A stretch of DNA of 64,000 nucleotides from Armigeres subalbatus (GCF_024139115.2 NC_085139.1:104456158-104520157); one strand, 5' to 3'. Positions 18,898-29,845 are shown, counted from the first letter of the stretch. The notes: generated by a model from the letters alone, not told the origin. Program-made: numbers and translations.

Positions 18898-19143
18898 TAA
18901 TGTGTTTCTTCTACAGTAAAAATGAACTAACCAGTTGGGGATTCAGATAGCGAATGAGCCCAGCTCATCACTCGTATATTTCAGATCATCTTTTCATGAC
19001 GTTACAATTCGTTTCATGTCAATTGACAGCTGTTCGCACATATAATTAATAGTAAACAAATTCATGGTAGTAATTAGGCAATTCAATTAATAAGTTTACA
19101 CTGAAAGTAAACCTTGTTCGAAAGCGTCCAACTAGACACTACA
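18898..19143 (-). repeat. 5' LTR of Mag-type element 1
   Basis: 246 bp, identical by eye to 13785-14030, followed on the plus strand by TSD TATTG. Confidence 0.93.
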
Positions 19144-19323
19144 TATTGAACCTTCTGCTTATCGTGGCGCATAGTCAGATTCAATCAGCTTGGAGATGCA
19201 AAGTAAGCAGCATTTGATTTTCGCGAAACATGGGAAGAAGGATAACAATTTTTCGCACTATCGCAGGAGTTTTTCGGAGTTTATCGCACTGTAATTTAAC
19301 CGGATAAAATGCATGGTGGAGTG

Positions 19324-19739
19324 CAAGATTTTTTTTATGTATACAGGTTATCCGACTTGTCAATATCCCCAACTCAGCCATCTTGGATTTTTGTATGGAG
19401 CTAGTTGACCCGGCAGACGTTGTCCTGCATAGTAGGCGAGAATGTGCGTTCCGAATTGCCCATGCAAAGTTCGCATAGGAATCACAATTTTAGTTTTTCA
19501 CGATATATCACGTTCAAATATCATATAAACCCGTCGGAAACTATAAAGAATGTTTCTGCTGAAGAATCCAGCCGTTTTCGAGTTATGTGGATACGAACAC
19601 AACCATTTCATTTTTATATATAAAAGAAGAATTATGGACGTTTGTTTACGTTTTGCACTGAAAATGTATGTTTCCCCTCCGCGCTGGTTATTCCCATCTA
19701 CTGACGAAGTCGGATAACCTGTACATAACAAAAATCTTG
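19324..19739. mobile_element. TIR element with 8- or 9-bp TSD
   Basis: The ends are CAAGATTTTTTTTATGTATA and the complement of CAAGATTTTTGTTATGTACA, followed inward by GGTTATCCGACTT. They are flanked by GTGGAGTG (19316-19323 and 19740-19747); one further G can be shared. 416 bp, no transposase. The internal block GACCCGGCAGACGTTGTCCT is a motif I associate with widespread old repeats, by memory only. Confidence 0.85.
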
Positions 19740-19924
19740 GTGGAGTGATCTGTTGTCGCGTGAGTGAGTGAGAAATTCGACCCCTCCTGCCCAGCATAGT
19801 TAATTTTAAATGGAATTGAGACATTTTGGAATAACATCGCTTTTTCAATAGTGTTAATTTATTGATTTGTTTGAAAACTCAATGCGCATATACACAGTGT
19901 GTAAAAGATTAAATTCAAAAAATG

Positions 19925-20030
19925 TACTGGTGGTAACCACCACTCAGTCGCTAAGTTGCGGAAGGTAACGAAAGTCCTTCATAACTTAGTTGGTTAAAAT
20001 ACTCGTCTAGCTTACTGCCTAGTCATCAGC
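19925..20030 (+). repeat. tRNA-Ala-like composite repeat, copy 4, truncated
   Basis: CCTTCATAACTTAGTTGGTT (A-box region with a full D arm) is followed by an anticodon-like loop CTAGCTT and then breaks off at the T arm. Upstream it carries CGCTAAGTTGCGGA, matching the CGCTAAGCTGCGGT upstream of copy 3. Confidence 0.6.
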
Positions 20031-20194
20031 ATTTAGAAGCTGCTTCCGCTCGTGAAGCCTCTTCTATTGATGCATCTGTCTTTCCCCCTGGTAACATCCC
20101 CAGATTTATTGTAGTTTTTTAACACATTTGAAAAGTCATTCACTGATTTTTTTTCGCTACCGTTACCTCCTCACGCCGTCAACTACCAAAATGA

Positions 20195-20460
20195 TTAAAG
20201 ATTGAGGACAAAAATAAGCACTCTATTCAATTCACTGTGGTCTTGTGATTTTGATGCCATTATATTCACAGAGACATGGCTCCATTTCGAAATCCCGAAC
20301 TCAAAACTAATAAGCTACTAGGTTCGCCATTTATCGATGTGAAAAGAAACTATTGCACTAATGTACTTCAGGGCCGATAAAGTTCTAACCGTTTGTCCTA
20401 ATATCACGCTAATTGACTCCTCCACAAGTCGAAATGTCAGTCTATCATGTCAACGCCCCT
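20195..20460 (+). pseudogene. Non-LTR endonuclease fragment
   Basis: A plus-strand reading gives CDFDAIIFTETWLHFEIPNS, with the TETWL motif of APE-type endonucleases in Jockey/CR1 elements, then stops and frameshifts. It is too short to assign to a clade. Confidence 0.5.
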
Positions 20461-20469
20461 GCTTCCTTC

Positions 20470-21835
20470 CAGATTGGCCTATGCAGTGCATAAAAGTCTT
20501 TTCAATTCAGCCCGGTTCATAACGGCACGTCGTCAGCCACGCAGTCTGCGGAGAGTCCGGAAATCGTTCTCCACTTGATCGCCATCTAGTTTTATTTTGT
20601 TGTCGAGAACCATTTTCATCGGATTATTGGCTACGGCTACGTGGCCGGCTTACCGCAGTCGTTCGATTTATGCGATGTGAACGATGGGTGGTTCATCCAA
20701 CAGCTGATGAAATTCGTGGTTCAATCGCCTTCTCCACGTACTGTCCGCCATCTGCACTTCACCATAGAGGATACGCAACACTTTCCTTTCGAAAACTTCA
20801 AGTGCGCGTTGGTCTGCCACGAGCATCGTCATCGGTATTGTCTTCTCTCGAACCTCTTCCTATCATGTACTTTATATACGACGTGTAGATGACTAGTCCA
20901 AACCGGTTAGCGTCGTTCTTCAGTCTGATGCTCTTGCCATTGCTCTCTGTGCGTTTCGAAGGGACTCGAAAATGCCCCTAGAACTCGAACTACGCACATC
21001 ACCCGATCTGTTATTCGTGCATTAGCTGCCATAGCTTTGAAGTCGATGAATAGATGTTGTAGGCACGTTGCATTCGCGGCATTTCTGCAATACCTGACGT
21101 ACGGCCTGGTCTGTGGTAGAGCGTTCACCCATAAATCCCGCCTGGTATGCCCCACGAACTTTCTTGCAATTGGTGTTAGTCGGCGGCATAAAACTTGGGA
21201 GAGTACCTTGCAGGCGACGTTTTGCAATTTGATAGCGCGGTAGTTGCTAAAATCCAGCTTACGGCCTTTTTGTGGATGGGGCACACGACACCTTTCATCC
21301 ACTCCTACGGCAGTATCTCATCTTCCCCAATCTTAGTAATGACCCAGTGCAGCGTATATAGTCTTGGGGTAGTCTATCGTCTTATGATCGCCCAATGTTG
21401 AGCCGCAGCGATCGACTTCGCCACGTGTTGCACACCGTCTAGAGTTTTGAGTGCATGTATACCGCAACGAGGTAGAGGTCGGATTCAATATTCGCACTGC
21501 GGTAAATGCGTACGTTCGTGATGGCGGAGAAAAAACGTCGATTAAAACGTGGTCGATTTGGTTTTCCGTTTCTTAATTAGGTGATTTCCATGTGGCTTTG
21601 TGGATATTCTTGCGGGGGAAGAAAGTGCTTCGGACTACCATTCCGCGGGATGCTGCAAAATTAATGCCGTTGTCGTTCGATACGGCCGGGCATGCAGACT
21701 ATCCGGTCCGATGACCGATTTATACCTGAGCGTTTATGTCACCGATGACGATTTTGACGTCCCGCAGTGGGCATCCATCATATGTCTACTCCAGCTCTGC
21801 ATAGAACGCCATTCTCAATGATGTCTTTACTCATG
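20470..21835 (-). pseudogene. RTE/Loner-like LINE, copy 3, internally deleted
   Basis: The minus strand contains, in order from right to left, endonuclease pieces (around 21500-21830, with a DHVLID-equivalent near 21540), a linker/RT section (LDFSNYRAIKLQNVACKVLS near 21250, then FIDFKAMAANARITDRVM near 21030), and the C-terminal block up to the gene end near 20480. Matches to 6751-9212 are colinear, but several segments are lost, including motifs B and most of C. Its 3' end lacks a visible TAAA tail. Confidence 0.75.
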
Positions 21836-22198
21836 TTGTAACTGTCAGAATTTTGTGAATAGTAAATTTGCTTCTATAGGTATACACCTATATGTGAATG
21901 GGCGAAAATGCCTTTCTAAGTGTTTAAATGTTTAACTGTCCCTTAGCATAGGCAACAAGCCATAATGCCCAATCTTTAGGCGAGTTTATTTGTCGCCTCG
22001 AAAGGTTGGAAAGGGACGGCAGCAGCTCCAGCGCACTGAGTTATTCTTCGGAATTGTGCAATCACGAATGTGCACGAAGAAATTTCGGATATGGCTAATC
22101 TCAGGGTTGTCCGGGATTCACTTTCCTTAATCTGAGGGAACATAGATTCTCCCATTTCGTCTGTGAACAGCAAGTGTATAGGAAGTGTGCGCGTTTGT
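21836..22198. other. No recognisable feature
   Basis: Mixed sequence with a GACGGCAGCAGCTCCAGCGC stretch; no ORF above about 65 codons is credible. Confidence 0.4.
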
Positions 22199-22200
22199 TA

Positions 22201-22394
22201 CAGTCAAACCTCCATGAGTCGATGTTCTATGACTCGATATCGACTCATGGAAGCAAATTATTCCATACTAAAAAATATTTTCTGGGTTACTGTGATGGTC
22301 CCTCCAAAGAGCTTTCCAAGGTTTTGCTACTCCACATCTCGATTTTTCCATGAGTCGATGGTCCCTTCAATATCGACTCATGGAGGTTTGACTG
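22201..22394. mobile_element. Tc1/mariner-type MITE, 194 bp, TA target
   Basis: The ends CAGTCAAACCTCCATGAGTC and its complement are nearly perfect and flanked by TA (22199-22200 and 22395-22396). Internal copies of CATGAGTCGAT occur near both ends. No ORF. Confidence 0.92.
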
Positions 22395-22396
22395 TA

Positions 22397-22964
22397 GTTT
22401 ATTCGTTTTTTCTAATAAATTAGAAGTAAATTGTGTGTGGTCAGGATTTGTGTGCGAAAATTAAATTAAAGCCAATCGTATAACCCGTTTTGGCTATTTA
22501 ATTCGCAGCAACCGTACTCGCACCCAAGCGTGCGAATTCCTTCCCCGCCACGGACGAAAGGCTTCCCAGCAACCGTCAACCCGCTGGAAGCTGGACGATC
22601 CGTCAGCAAATTGGGGGGCGAGGCCTGGGGGACCTCATCGTGGTCAGGGTCCAGAAATTGGTCCGTTTCATCGTACCGCCAACCGCGTGTCGCCATCGCT
22701 GAATCGCCGCTGTTGGAACGGGCAAGCCAACCGCCATCGACCAAGCAGGCGCTTGGCGTCATCGTCGCCGCTCGAGGTCAACGTAGGTCAACGACTGGGC
22801 CGGTAAGCCATCAGAATCCAGTGAGTCCATCCAGTGGAAGTTTTCTTTTTTGTGGAGTGGAGTTGCTTTGTTTTTTTGTCCAGTAAAAAGACGGAAGGAA
22901 TGCGCTTTAAAAGCCATTCACAAGAATTGGTGATCCGTGAAAGCGTGCCGCCGCTGAAAAATCA
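22397..22964. other. GC-rich unassigned stretch
   Basis: Around 22500-22820 the sequence is unusually GC-rich for this window and open on both strands (minus 22466-22762, plus 22530-22886), but neither translation shows a known domain. It could be a 5' UTR of a non-LTR element or an old host exon; I cannot tell. Confidence 0.3.
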
Positions 22965-23261
22965 GCTCCGTTCTTTGGGCACCTCTCACTGATCTTTAAT
23001 CAGTGTCTCCGGCTCAGCTACTTCCCATCGTACTGGATGTCAGCGAAAGTCATCCAATCCGGAAGCCTGGGAAGGATCCTTCCTTCCCCAAAAGTTATCG
23101 TCCCATCAGCCTTCTTTCAGGATTATCCAAGCTATTCGAAAAAGCTATTCATCACCGGTTACTTGAGTCTGTCGAAAATCTCAACATCTTGCTCGAAGAA
23201 CAGTTTGGTTTTCGTCACGGACGGTCAACCGTACACCAACTGACTCGAGTTACCAACGTCC
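22965..23261 (+). pseudogene. Jockey RT fragment
   Basis: It is colinear with the minus-strand Jockey element at 37.2-38.2 kb. It reads RKPGKDPSFPKSYRPISLLS (RT motif 2 region), KLFEKAIHHRLLESVENLN and EEQFGFRHGRSTVHQLTRV. It includes the empty site into which the 37372-38013 element inserted in the other copy. It stops abruptly at the Mag-type integrase fragment. Confidence 0.88.
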
Positions 23262-23822
23262 TCAGTGTATTGTCTGGTTGTAGGTTTTCTGAAGCACTGA
23301 AATAAGTTGAACTGTCTGCTTTGAAGTGTCGATCAGAAGTGTCGATTGAAGTGTCATGCAATTTTTTTGAACATAAAAAGTTTTTATAATGATTTTTTGG
23401 GTTTAACAAATCTAAGATGGTTTTTGGCTTATAAGAAAATACCATATTTGTTGGGCAATTACCCTCAATTGTTAAGCAATTATTTCTGTAATTCATTAGA
23501 AATAAGCTAATTTGATGTTCTATTTCCAAATGTGAGTACTCCGAATCCAATAAAAACTTTTTTAATACGTCTTTTACCGTTCGCACCAATCGTTCTGCTT
23601 GACCATTACTAGTCGGATTATAAGGTGGACTTTTAAGAACATTTATTCCCTGCTGTTTAAGAAATTTTACAAATGCAAAAGCATTGAAAGGTGGGCCTCC
23701 GTCAGAAACCAAAACATCTGGAAGCCCAAACCTAGCAAATATAGCCACTTATTTTTTTAACACCTTTGTACAATCCGTACCATTTTTCATCCAATCAATT
23801 TCTATCCATTTGGAATAGCTAG
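23262..23822 (-). pseudogene. Integrase fragment of a second Mag-type element
   Basis: On the minus strand it reads ...WIEIDWMKNGTDCTKVL, a stop, then AIFARFGLPDVLVSDGGPPF and SNGQAERLV with exactly 35 residues between the catalytic D and E, then FSYKPKTILDLLNPKNH. It is close to integrase of element 1 but a separate copy. The N-terminal zinc domain and the C-terminus are missing. It is probably continuous with the RT fragment at 26144-26830 before the block 23823-26143 was inserted or expanded. Confidence 0.85.
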
Positions 23823-24094
23823 AATGGAATGGCGGACGTATTACAATTCCAATCAAAACTCATTGATATAGTTTTGATAATTGTGTATTTTTATTTAAAA
23901 ATTTTATTATAATCATAATATGCAATGCGATCAATGAATCCCAATTGAATTCTGCCTTCCACAACCAGCACAATGTATGATGGGCTGCAGAACAAAAGAT
24001 CGAACGAGCAAAACGTCGAATGAACAAATTGAATTTTTTTCACTAATGCTCGGTTGCTTCGCTGCAAAAAGGATTAGAAACATCCTTCTACGCA
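23823..24094. other. Spacer before the minisatellite
   Basis: AT-rich with no recognisable gene; possibly the left part of the element that carries the minisatellite. Confidence 0.35.
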
Positions 24095-26080
24095 TCTCGG
24101 AAGCCTTCTTCCAAGCAGCTTGAAGGCCTCCTTTCAAAAGGCTCGGAAGCCTCCTTTTAAGAGGCTCGGAAGCCTCCTTTCAAGAGATACGGAAAATACG
24201 GTAGTATTTTCAAGAGGATCGGAAGCCGTTTTCAAGAGGTTCAGAAGCCTCCTTTCAAGTGGCTGAAAAACCTCTTTCCAAGAGGCTCGGAAGCCTATTT
24301 TCAAGAGGATCGGAAGCCTCCTTTCAAGAGGCTCAAAAATCCCTTTTAAGAGGCTCAAAAGCCTCATTTCAAGAGGCTCGGAAGCCTCCCTTTCAAGAAG
24401 CTCAAAAGCCTTCTTTTCTAGAGGCTCAAAAGCCTCCTTCAAGAGGCTCGGAAGATTCATTTAAAGAGGCTCAAAAGCATCCTTTCAAAAGGATCAAAAG
24501 CTTCCTTCTAAGAAGCTCGGAAGCGTCCTTTCAAGAGGCTCAGAAGCCTACTTGTAAGAGGCTTGGAAGCATCCTTTCAAGAGGCTCAGAAGCCTCCTTT
24601 CACGAGTCTCGGAAGCCCCCTTTCAAGAGGCTCAGAGTCCTCCTTTCAAGAGGCTCAGAAGGCTCGTTTCGAGAGATTCGGAAGCCTCCTTTCAAGTGGT
24701 TAGGTAGCCTCCTTTCAAGAGGCTCGTAAGCCTCCTTTTAAGAGGCTCGGAAGCCTGCTTTCAAGAGGCTCGGAAGCCTCTTTTCAAGAAGCTCAAAAGC
24801 CTTCTTTTCTAGAGGCTCAAAAACCAAAGAGGCTCGGAAGGCTCCTTTCAAGAGGCTCGGAAGCCTCCTTTCAAGAGACTCAGAAGCATCCTTTCAAGAG
24901 GCTCAAAAGCCTCCCTCTAGAAGGCTCAGAAGCGTCTTTTCAAGAGGCTCGGAAGCCTTTCAAGAGGCTCGGAAGTCTCCTTTCAAGAGGCTCAAAAATC
25001 CCTTTCAAGATGCTCAAAAGCCTCCTTTCAAAACGCTCGGAAGCATTCTTCCAAAAGGCTCAAAAGCCTTCTTTTCTAGAGGCTCAAAATGCTCCTTTTC
25101 TAGAGGATCAAAAGCCACCTTTCAAGATCCTTTTAAGAGGCTGGGGAGCCTTCTTTCAAAAGGCTCGGAAGCCTTCTTCGAAGAGGTTCGGAAGCCTCCC
25201 TTTAAGAGGCTCGGAAGGTTCTTTTAGAGAGGCTCGGAAGCCACTTTTCAAGAGGTTCGGAAGTCTCCTTTCAAGATCCTTTCAAGTGGCTCTGAAGCCT
25301 CTTTTCAAGAGGCTCAGAAGCCTTCTTTCTAGAGGCTCAAAAACCTCCTTTCAAGAGGCTCAAAAACCTCCTTCCAGGCTCGGAAGCCACCTTTAAAGAG
25401 GCTCAAAAAGCTCCTTCCAGGATCAAAAGCCTCCTTTCAAGAGGCTCAAAAGTCTCCTTTCAAGAGGCTCGGAAGCCTCATTTCAAGAGGCTCGGAAGCC
25501 TTATTTCAAGAGAATCAAAAGAATCCTTTCAAGAGGCCTAAAAGCCTCCTTCTAATAGGCTTGGAAGAGTCCTTTCAAGAGACACAGAAGCCTCCCTTCA
25601 AGAGGCTCGAAAGGCTGCTTTCAAGAGGCTTGAAAGAAGGCTCCTTTCGAGAGGCTCGGAAGCCTTCTTTCAAGAGGCTCAGAATCCTCCTTTCAAGAGG
25701 CTCAGAATCCTCCTTTCAAGAGGCTCAGAAGGCTTCGTTCGAGAGGTTCGGAAGCCTCCTTTCAAGTGGTTAGGTTGCCTCCTTTCAAGAGGCTCGTAAG
25801 CCTCATTTTAAAAGGCTCGGAAGCCTGCGTTCAAGACGCTCGGAAGTCTATTTTCAATTGGTTCGGAAGCCTCCTTTCAAGAGACTCGGAATTCTTCTTT
25901 CAAGAGGCTTGGAAGCGTCATTTTAAGATGCAAAGGAAGCCTCCTTTTAAGTGGCTCGAAAACCGCCTTCATGAGGCTCGGAATCCTCTAATCAAGAGGC
26001 GTGGAAGTCTACTTCGAAGGGATTCAAAAGCTGAAAGGAGCTTCCCTTCAAAGGGCTCGGAATTATTCATTCAAGAGGAT
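24095..26080. repeat. 23-bp minisatellite, about 2 kb
   Basis: The consensus unit CTCGGAAGCCTCCTTTCAAGAGG (given here only as 23 bases: CTCGGAAGCC + TCCTTTCAAGAGG) repeats on the order of 80 times. Frequent variants are CTCAAAAGCC and TTCTAGAGG. The unit contains the short palindrome GAGGCT-CGGA-AGCCTC across its junction. Three units equal 69 bases, so long ORFs arise on the plus strand (24259-24729, 25010-25396, 25561-25773, 25766-26095) with a 23-residue period such as FQEAQKPPF and LLSRGSEA. These are not genes. Confidence 0.93.
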
Positions 26081-26123
26081 TTGTACCTCAATTAATGCAA
26101 AAGTTCGAAGAATAACCTCTCAA

Positions 26124-26143
26124 GAAAAGGTTGAGAACCGCTG
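26124..26143. other. hAT-like terminus bordering the minisatellite
   Basis: The complement of GAAAAGGTTGAGAACCGCTG begins CAGCGGTTCTCAACC, the look of a hAT terminal inverted repeat. It lies exactly where the Mag-type RNase H sequence stops. No matching left terminus was found near 23820, so the element is incomplete or rearranged. Confidence 0.4.
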
Positions 26144-26830
26144 GTCTATAGCTTATTTCAAATTCATATATGGATAATTCAAGAACAAATCTTTGTAATC
26201 TTGTAGCATAAATAGAGTTCTTGCCTTCTTTTCCAAAAATTCCCACTAGTGGTTTATGATCTGTATAAATGTGGAACTTTTTCCCAAACAAAAATTTATG
26301 GAACTTCTTTACCGTATACACTAAGGCAAGCGCTTCCAAATGAATAATAGGGTAGTTTTTTGTGCCGTTTAACGAGAATGATGTAAAATATATGGGTTTT
26401 TCAATTCCGTCAATTTACCCCTCCTAGACCATATCCTGAAGCATCTGAAACAACAACTATAGGTTTCTTTGGATCGTAAAATTCTAGAAAATCTGCATTT
26501 ACCAATGAGCCTTTGCTATCCTCGAATGCCTTATTGCAGTTTTCATCCCAAATGAATTTGGTTCCAGTTTTAAGTAAATTATATAAATGATAAAGTTTGG
26601 AAGATAATCGTGGTATAAATTTGTGGTAAAAATTAATCAAACCTAAGAATGATTTGAGTTTGGCTGCATTTTGAGGCGCTTTTGCTTGTTTTATAGTGGA
26701 AATCTTATCCAAACAAGGTTTCAATCCGTTCTCACTAATGACGTGTCCTAAATGATTCAACTCTTTAACGAAAAATTTACACTTGATTAAATTCACTTTG
26801 ATGTTGGCCTTTGATGTTGTTGAATACGAT
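26144..26830 (-). pseudogene. RT thumb and RNase H fragment of the second Mag-type element
   Basis: On the minus strand it reads NLIKCKFFVKELNHLGHVIS, LKSFLGLINFYHKFIPRLSS, VSDASGYGLGGVN, then (after a break near 26400) MEALALVYTVKKFHKFLFGK and IYTDHKPLVGIFGKEG, ending at EFEISYRP. The frame is broken between the two RNase H parts. Same family as element 1 but distinct. Confidence 0.88.
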
Positions 26831-26855
26831 CTGTCCATGAAAAATATGAACATGT

Positions 26856-27430
26856 CAATTGCAACAACAGATATTTCACTGATGGTTCTCGCATCAACGG
26901 ATCCACTGGCTTCGGTGTTTTCAATGTAACTTCAACCATTTTCCAAAAACTTCAGGAACCGTGTTCGGCTTATGTTGCTGAGCTGGCAGCAATTAACTTC
27001 GCTTTGGGGATAATTTCCAATCAGCCCGTAGACCATTATTTCATCTTCTCGGATAGTCTTAGTTCTATCGAGGCACTCCGGTCGATGAAACCTGTTAAGC
27101 ACGCAGCTTACTTTCTTTCAAACATAAGAGAGCAGATGCGTGTTTTGGTCGAAAGATCATTCAAGATTACCTTTGTTTGGGTCCCTTCTCAGTGCTAAAT
27201 CTACGGCAATGAGAAGGCAGACTCGCTGGCAAAGGTGGGCGCACAGAAAGGTGAGGTTTATGATAGACAATTCTCGAGCAACGAGTTTTTCCCATTAGTC
27301 CGTCAGAGTACTCTTCAAAGTTGGCAAAAAATTGGACACACAACGAACTTGGACGGTGGCTATTTTCTATAGTTCCAAAAGTCTCTGGGCGAGCGGGGTT
27401 CAGAGGTGTGGACTTAAGTCGAGGTGTTTT
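26856..27430 (+). pseudogene. RNase H domain of a LOA/I-type non-LTR retrotransposon
   Basis: The plus strand reads YFTDGSRINGSTGFGVFNVT, YVAELAAINFAL, IFSDSLSSIEALRSM, then WVPSQC, an in-frame stop, and GNEKADSLAKVGA. These are the four conserved acidic motifs of the extra RNase H domain found in LOA- and I-clade elements (for example Lian in Aedes, by memory). It continues as GRWLFSIVPKVSGRAGFRG before decaying. RT is absent. Helps degrade RNA in first-strand synthesis when intact. Confidence 0.8.
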
Positions 27431-29015
27431 TTTTTGTTATTTTTTGCGTGAATTACATTCTTTTTTCAGCAATTATCATCTATCTCCACCATCTATCATC
27501 TATCCTGTTCTCTGTTAAATAAAATGTCTACAATTCCATCTTCCAACTTTTGCGCTAGATGACCTGCCCACTGAAGTGCGCCGTTTTTTATGAAATGCCG
27601 TTTTTTATGAAAACATTTTCTTTTTTGAACATATGATACAGCTCGTAACTCATGCGCCACACGCTTTTTTCTGGCCTCTCACTGAGTATTGTACGTAACA
27701 CCTTCCACTCGTAAAATTCGAAAGGTAAAATTGGTCCTAGAACTGATTACGTAAGCCGAAGGTAACCTTGAAGTGGGACAATGGTCCCTAGTAATATCGT
27801 TGTATTTATAATGGTTTTATTGCACACTTAAAGAGTAAATCGCTATCTTGAAGAATATTATAAAGCCATAATAATTACTTGGGATGTTTCCAGTAAAGTT
27901 GAAAGACGTATTGCTGCTGCGAAAATGGCCTTCTCAGACGTAAGTAACTAGTTCACTACCCATAAAAGCATGGATAACCCCCGCAGGTATGGAACGAATT
28001 AAATGTGACACTATGTAGCAGCAGCATAGCTTCCGTAACATACATACATAAAAGACATTCGTTCTATATAAAACTTTAGTTCATCCAGTAGCCATTATCG
28101 GACATGGAATATGGAAATCATGAGAAGCTTTTGTGGTTTTCAAGTAAAATATGATGTGTACCACAGAAACTATGAGACAGTGTATCAAGAGGAAAATATT
28201 ATGAATCAAATAAAGTATGGCAGACTGACAATGGGCCGGCTATCTAGTACGAATGTTCGAAGAAAAAAAAATACAAATACAAGATTGACCAGAGAACTGG
28301 ATAAAGGCTGGAAATAGATGATAATTGCAGGAACAGATTGTGATTCATGCAAAAATAAAAAAAAATCCCTAAAAATACTTCTAAAACGCTCAAAATACAG
28401 AAACAAATTATTTTTCAACATTTTTGATCCGTTTAAAAATTGATTTTATAAAAACAAATGTTACATATGTGTATATTTCCTATTTTGAGTGTTAATTACT
28501 ATGATTCATCCCTTGCTGAGTTGTCAATTGACTTTTTATACCGAATATTGGAGAAGAAAACAATAAAAATCACTTTTTTCAAAAAATCGCCGATGAAATA
28601 TTTTAAAACACCCCGTGCCTCATTTCTAATGACCTTGCCTAACTTTCTGTGAAAAAAAAATCAGAGGTACATGAAACTTCGATAATAATCCATTTTTTTA
28701 CACCGTGCAACATTGTCCTTTCTTGTAAATGTTGGGACAAACTCAACTCGAAATAAGCGTTTGTCCCAAACTGCAACAGAATACACAATACACTTTACCA
28801 TTTGTTGACATGATTTGTGTTTTACTTCTGAAATATACAAGTTATCGCAGTTTGAAAAGTTTACAACAATTATCTCTCCATATGTTTGTTGCAAATAAAA
28901 TGAAGCGCAACAATGTCTTTATGCTCTGCAGATGAGGACAAAGAGTTATCGCTATTCTCTTTTGTCGCTTGTTTTTTGCATTTTTCAGCGACAATTACAT
29001 TCCTTGATACTAAGT
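27431..29015. other. AT-rich stretch without a recognised gene
   Basis: I see only short ORFs with no motif, a few homopolymer runs, and no terminal repeats. Possible undetected old repeats. Confidence 0.4.
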
Positions 29016-29019
29016 ATAC

Positions 29020-29556
29020 GTAAAGGCTATAGGATCACTGCAAAACCGAACTTTTGATAGAAGGCTCGGAGACCCATAGTGTTGTATACCAATCGACCCA
29101 GCTCGACGAATTGAGGTGATGTCTGTATGTGTGTATGTATGTATGCATGTATGTGTGTGTGTTCAAAAAAATGTGAGACACACTTTTTTGTACTTACCCT
29201 TATCCGATTTGCTTGCAACAGACGCAAAATCTTGCCTAATTTTTTGTTATTGAAAATTGGCCCAATCGGCCATTGCGTTCCAGAGTTATTAAAAAAAACA
29301 TTGTTTTTTTCCCCATTTTTCCCAAAAAAAATTCCAAAATCGAAAAATTTTTTTTTTCAAAAACTGTTGCAATGCATTCAAATGAACGCACATAAATGTG
29401 AATTGTTGGAAATAGCTGAATCTATCTCCCTAAAGTACAATCAAAGGTCAAAACCTCTCTTATGTGCTTTTCTTGTAATGCTTATGTGTTTTCTTGTTTT
29501 ATAATACACGAGAAAGGCACCATCACCGCTAGGTGGATTATTCTGGGTTTTTGCCT
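29020..29556 (-). repeat. Common mosquito repeat, copy 2 (minus)
   Basis: In minus sense it starts AAAACCCAGAATAATCCACC, CTAGCGGTGATGGTGCCTTT and CTCGTG, contains a CATACA/CACACA microsatellite, and ends with CTATGGGTCTCCGAGCCTTC, TATCAAAAGTTCGG and TATAGCC. It is arranged head to tail with copy 3. Class unassigned; the outer GCCTTTCTCG and CGAGAAAGGC form subterminal inverted repeats. Confidence 0.7.
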
Positions 29557-29845
29557 TTCTCGTACAACAAAGTTGTACCGAAAGGCTATTATTTCACTCC
29601 AAAATCGAACTTTTTATAGAAGTCTCGGAGACCCATGATGTTATATACCAATCGACTCAGCTCGTCAAACTGAACAAATCCCGCTTATCTTTTCAAAAGG
29701 ACCTAAGTAACATTTTTTCATGAATTAATTTGAAAAACATGAAAGTTTTTGATTGCAGTACTCAAATTAATTCATGAAAAAAAAATGTTACTTAGGTCCT
29801 TTTGAAAAGTTAAGCGAGAAATGTCTGTCTGTCCGTGTGTATGTG
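29557..29845 (-). repeat. Common mosquito repeat, copy 3 (minus), with nested palindrome
   Basis: It begins at GCCTTTCTCGTACAACAAAG and TTGTACCGAAAGGC (a strong hairpin), continues with TCGACTCAGCTCGTC and, after the nested palindrome 29676-29824, with GTCTGTCTGTCCGTGTG. It is truncated where Jockey sequence starts (29846). Confidence 0.7.
29676..29824. mobile_element. Fold-back MITE nested in the common repeat
   Basis: The arms CTTTTCAAAAGGACCTAAGT and its complement extend through AACATTTTTTCATGAATTAA to a short loop near 29748. Imperfect pairing continues outward (CCGCTTAT/TTAAGCG). The split halves of the common repeat lie on either side. Confidence 0.75.

Larger units (their letters stand above)
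13785..19143 (-). mobile_element. Mag-type Ty3/gypsy LTR retrotransposon, complete, identical LTRs
   Basis: The two 246-bp LTRs are flanked by the 5-bp duplication TATTG (13780-13784 and 19144-19148). Order on the minus strand: 5' LTR, PBS, gag with protease, RT-RNase H, integrase, polypurine tract, 3' LTR. The LTRs are identical as read, so the insertion is recent. Even so, the coding region has two frame breaks (about 17055 and 15485). RT and integrase motifs and the PBS place it with Mag-like gypsy elements. There is no envelope ORF. Confidence 0.95.

Noticed and set aside
13785..19143. Endogenous retrovirus with envelope
   Set aside because: No third ORF or membrane protein between integrase and the 3' LTR; an ordinary LTR retrotransposon.
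24095..26080. CRISPR-like array
   Set aside because: Units are contiguous 23-mers without unique spacers, in a eukaryotic context.
24259..26095. Long plus-strand ORFs with 23-residue repeats
   Set aside because: They are read-through of a 23-bp minisatellite (3 units = 69 bases = 23 residues); unit drift, not selection, explains them.
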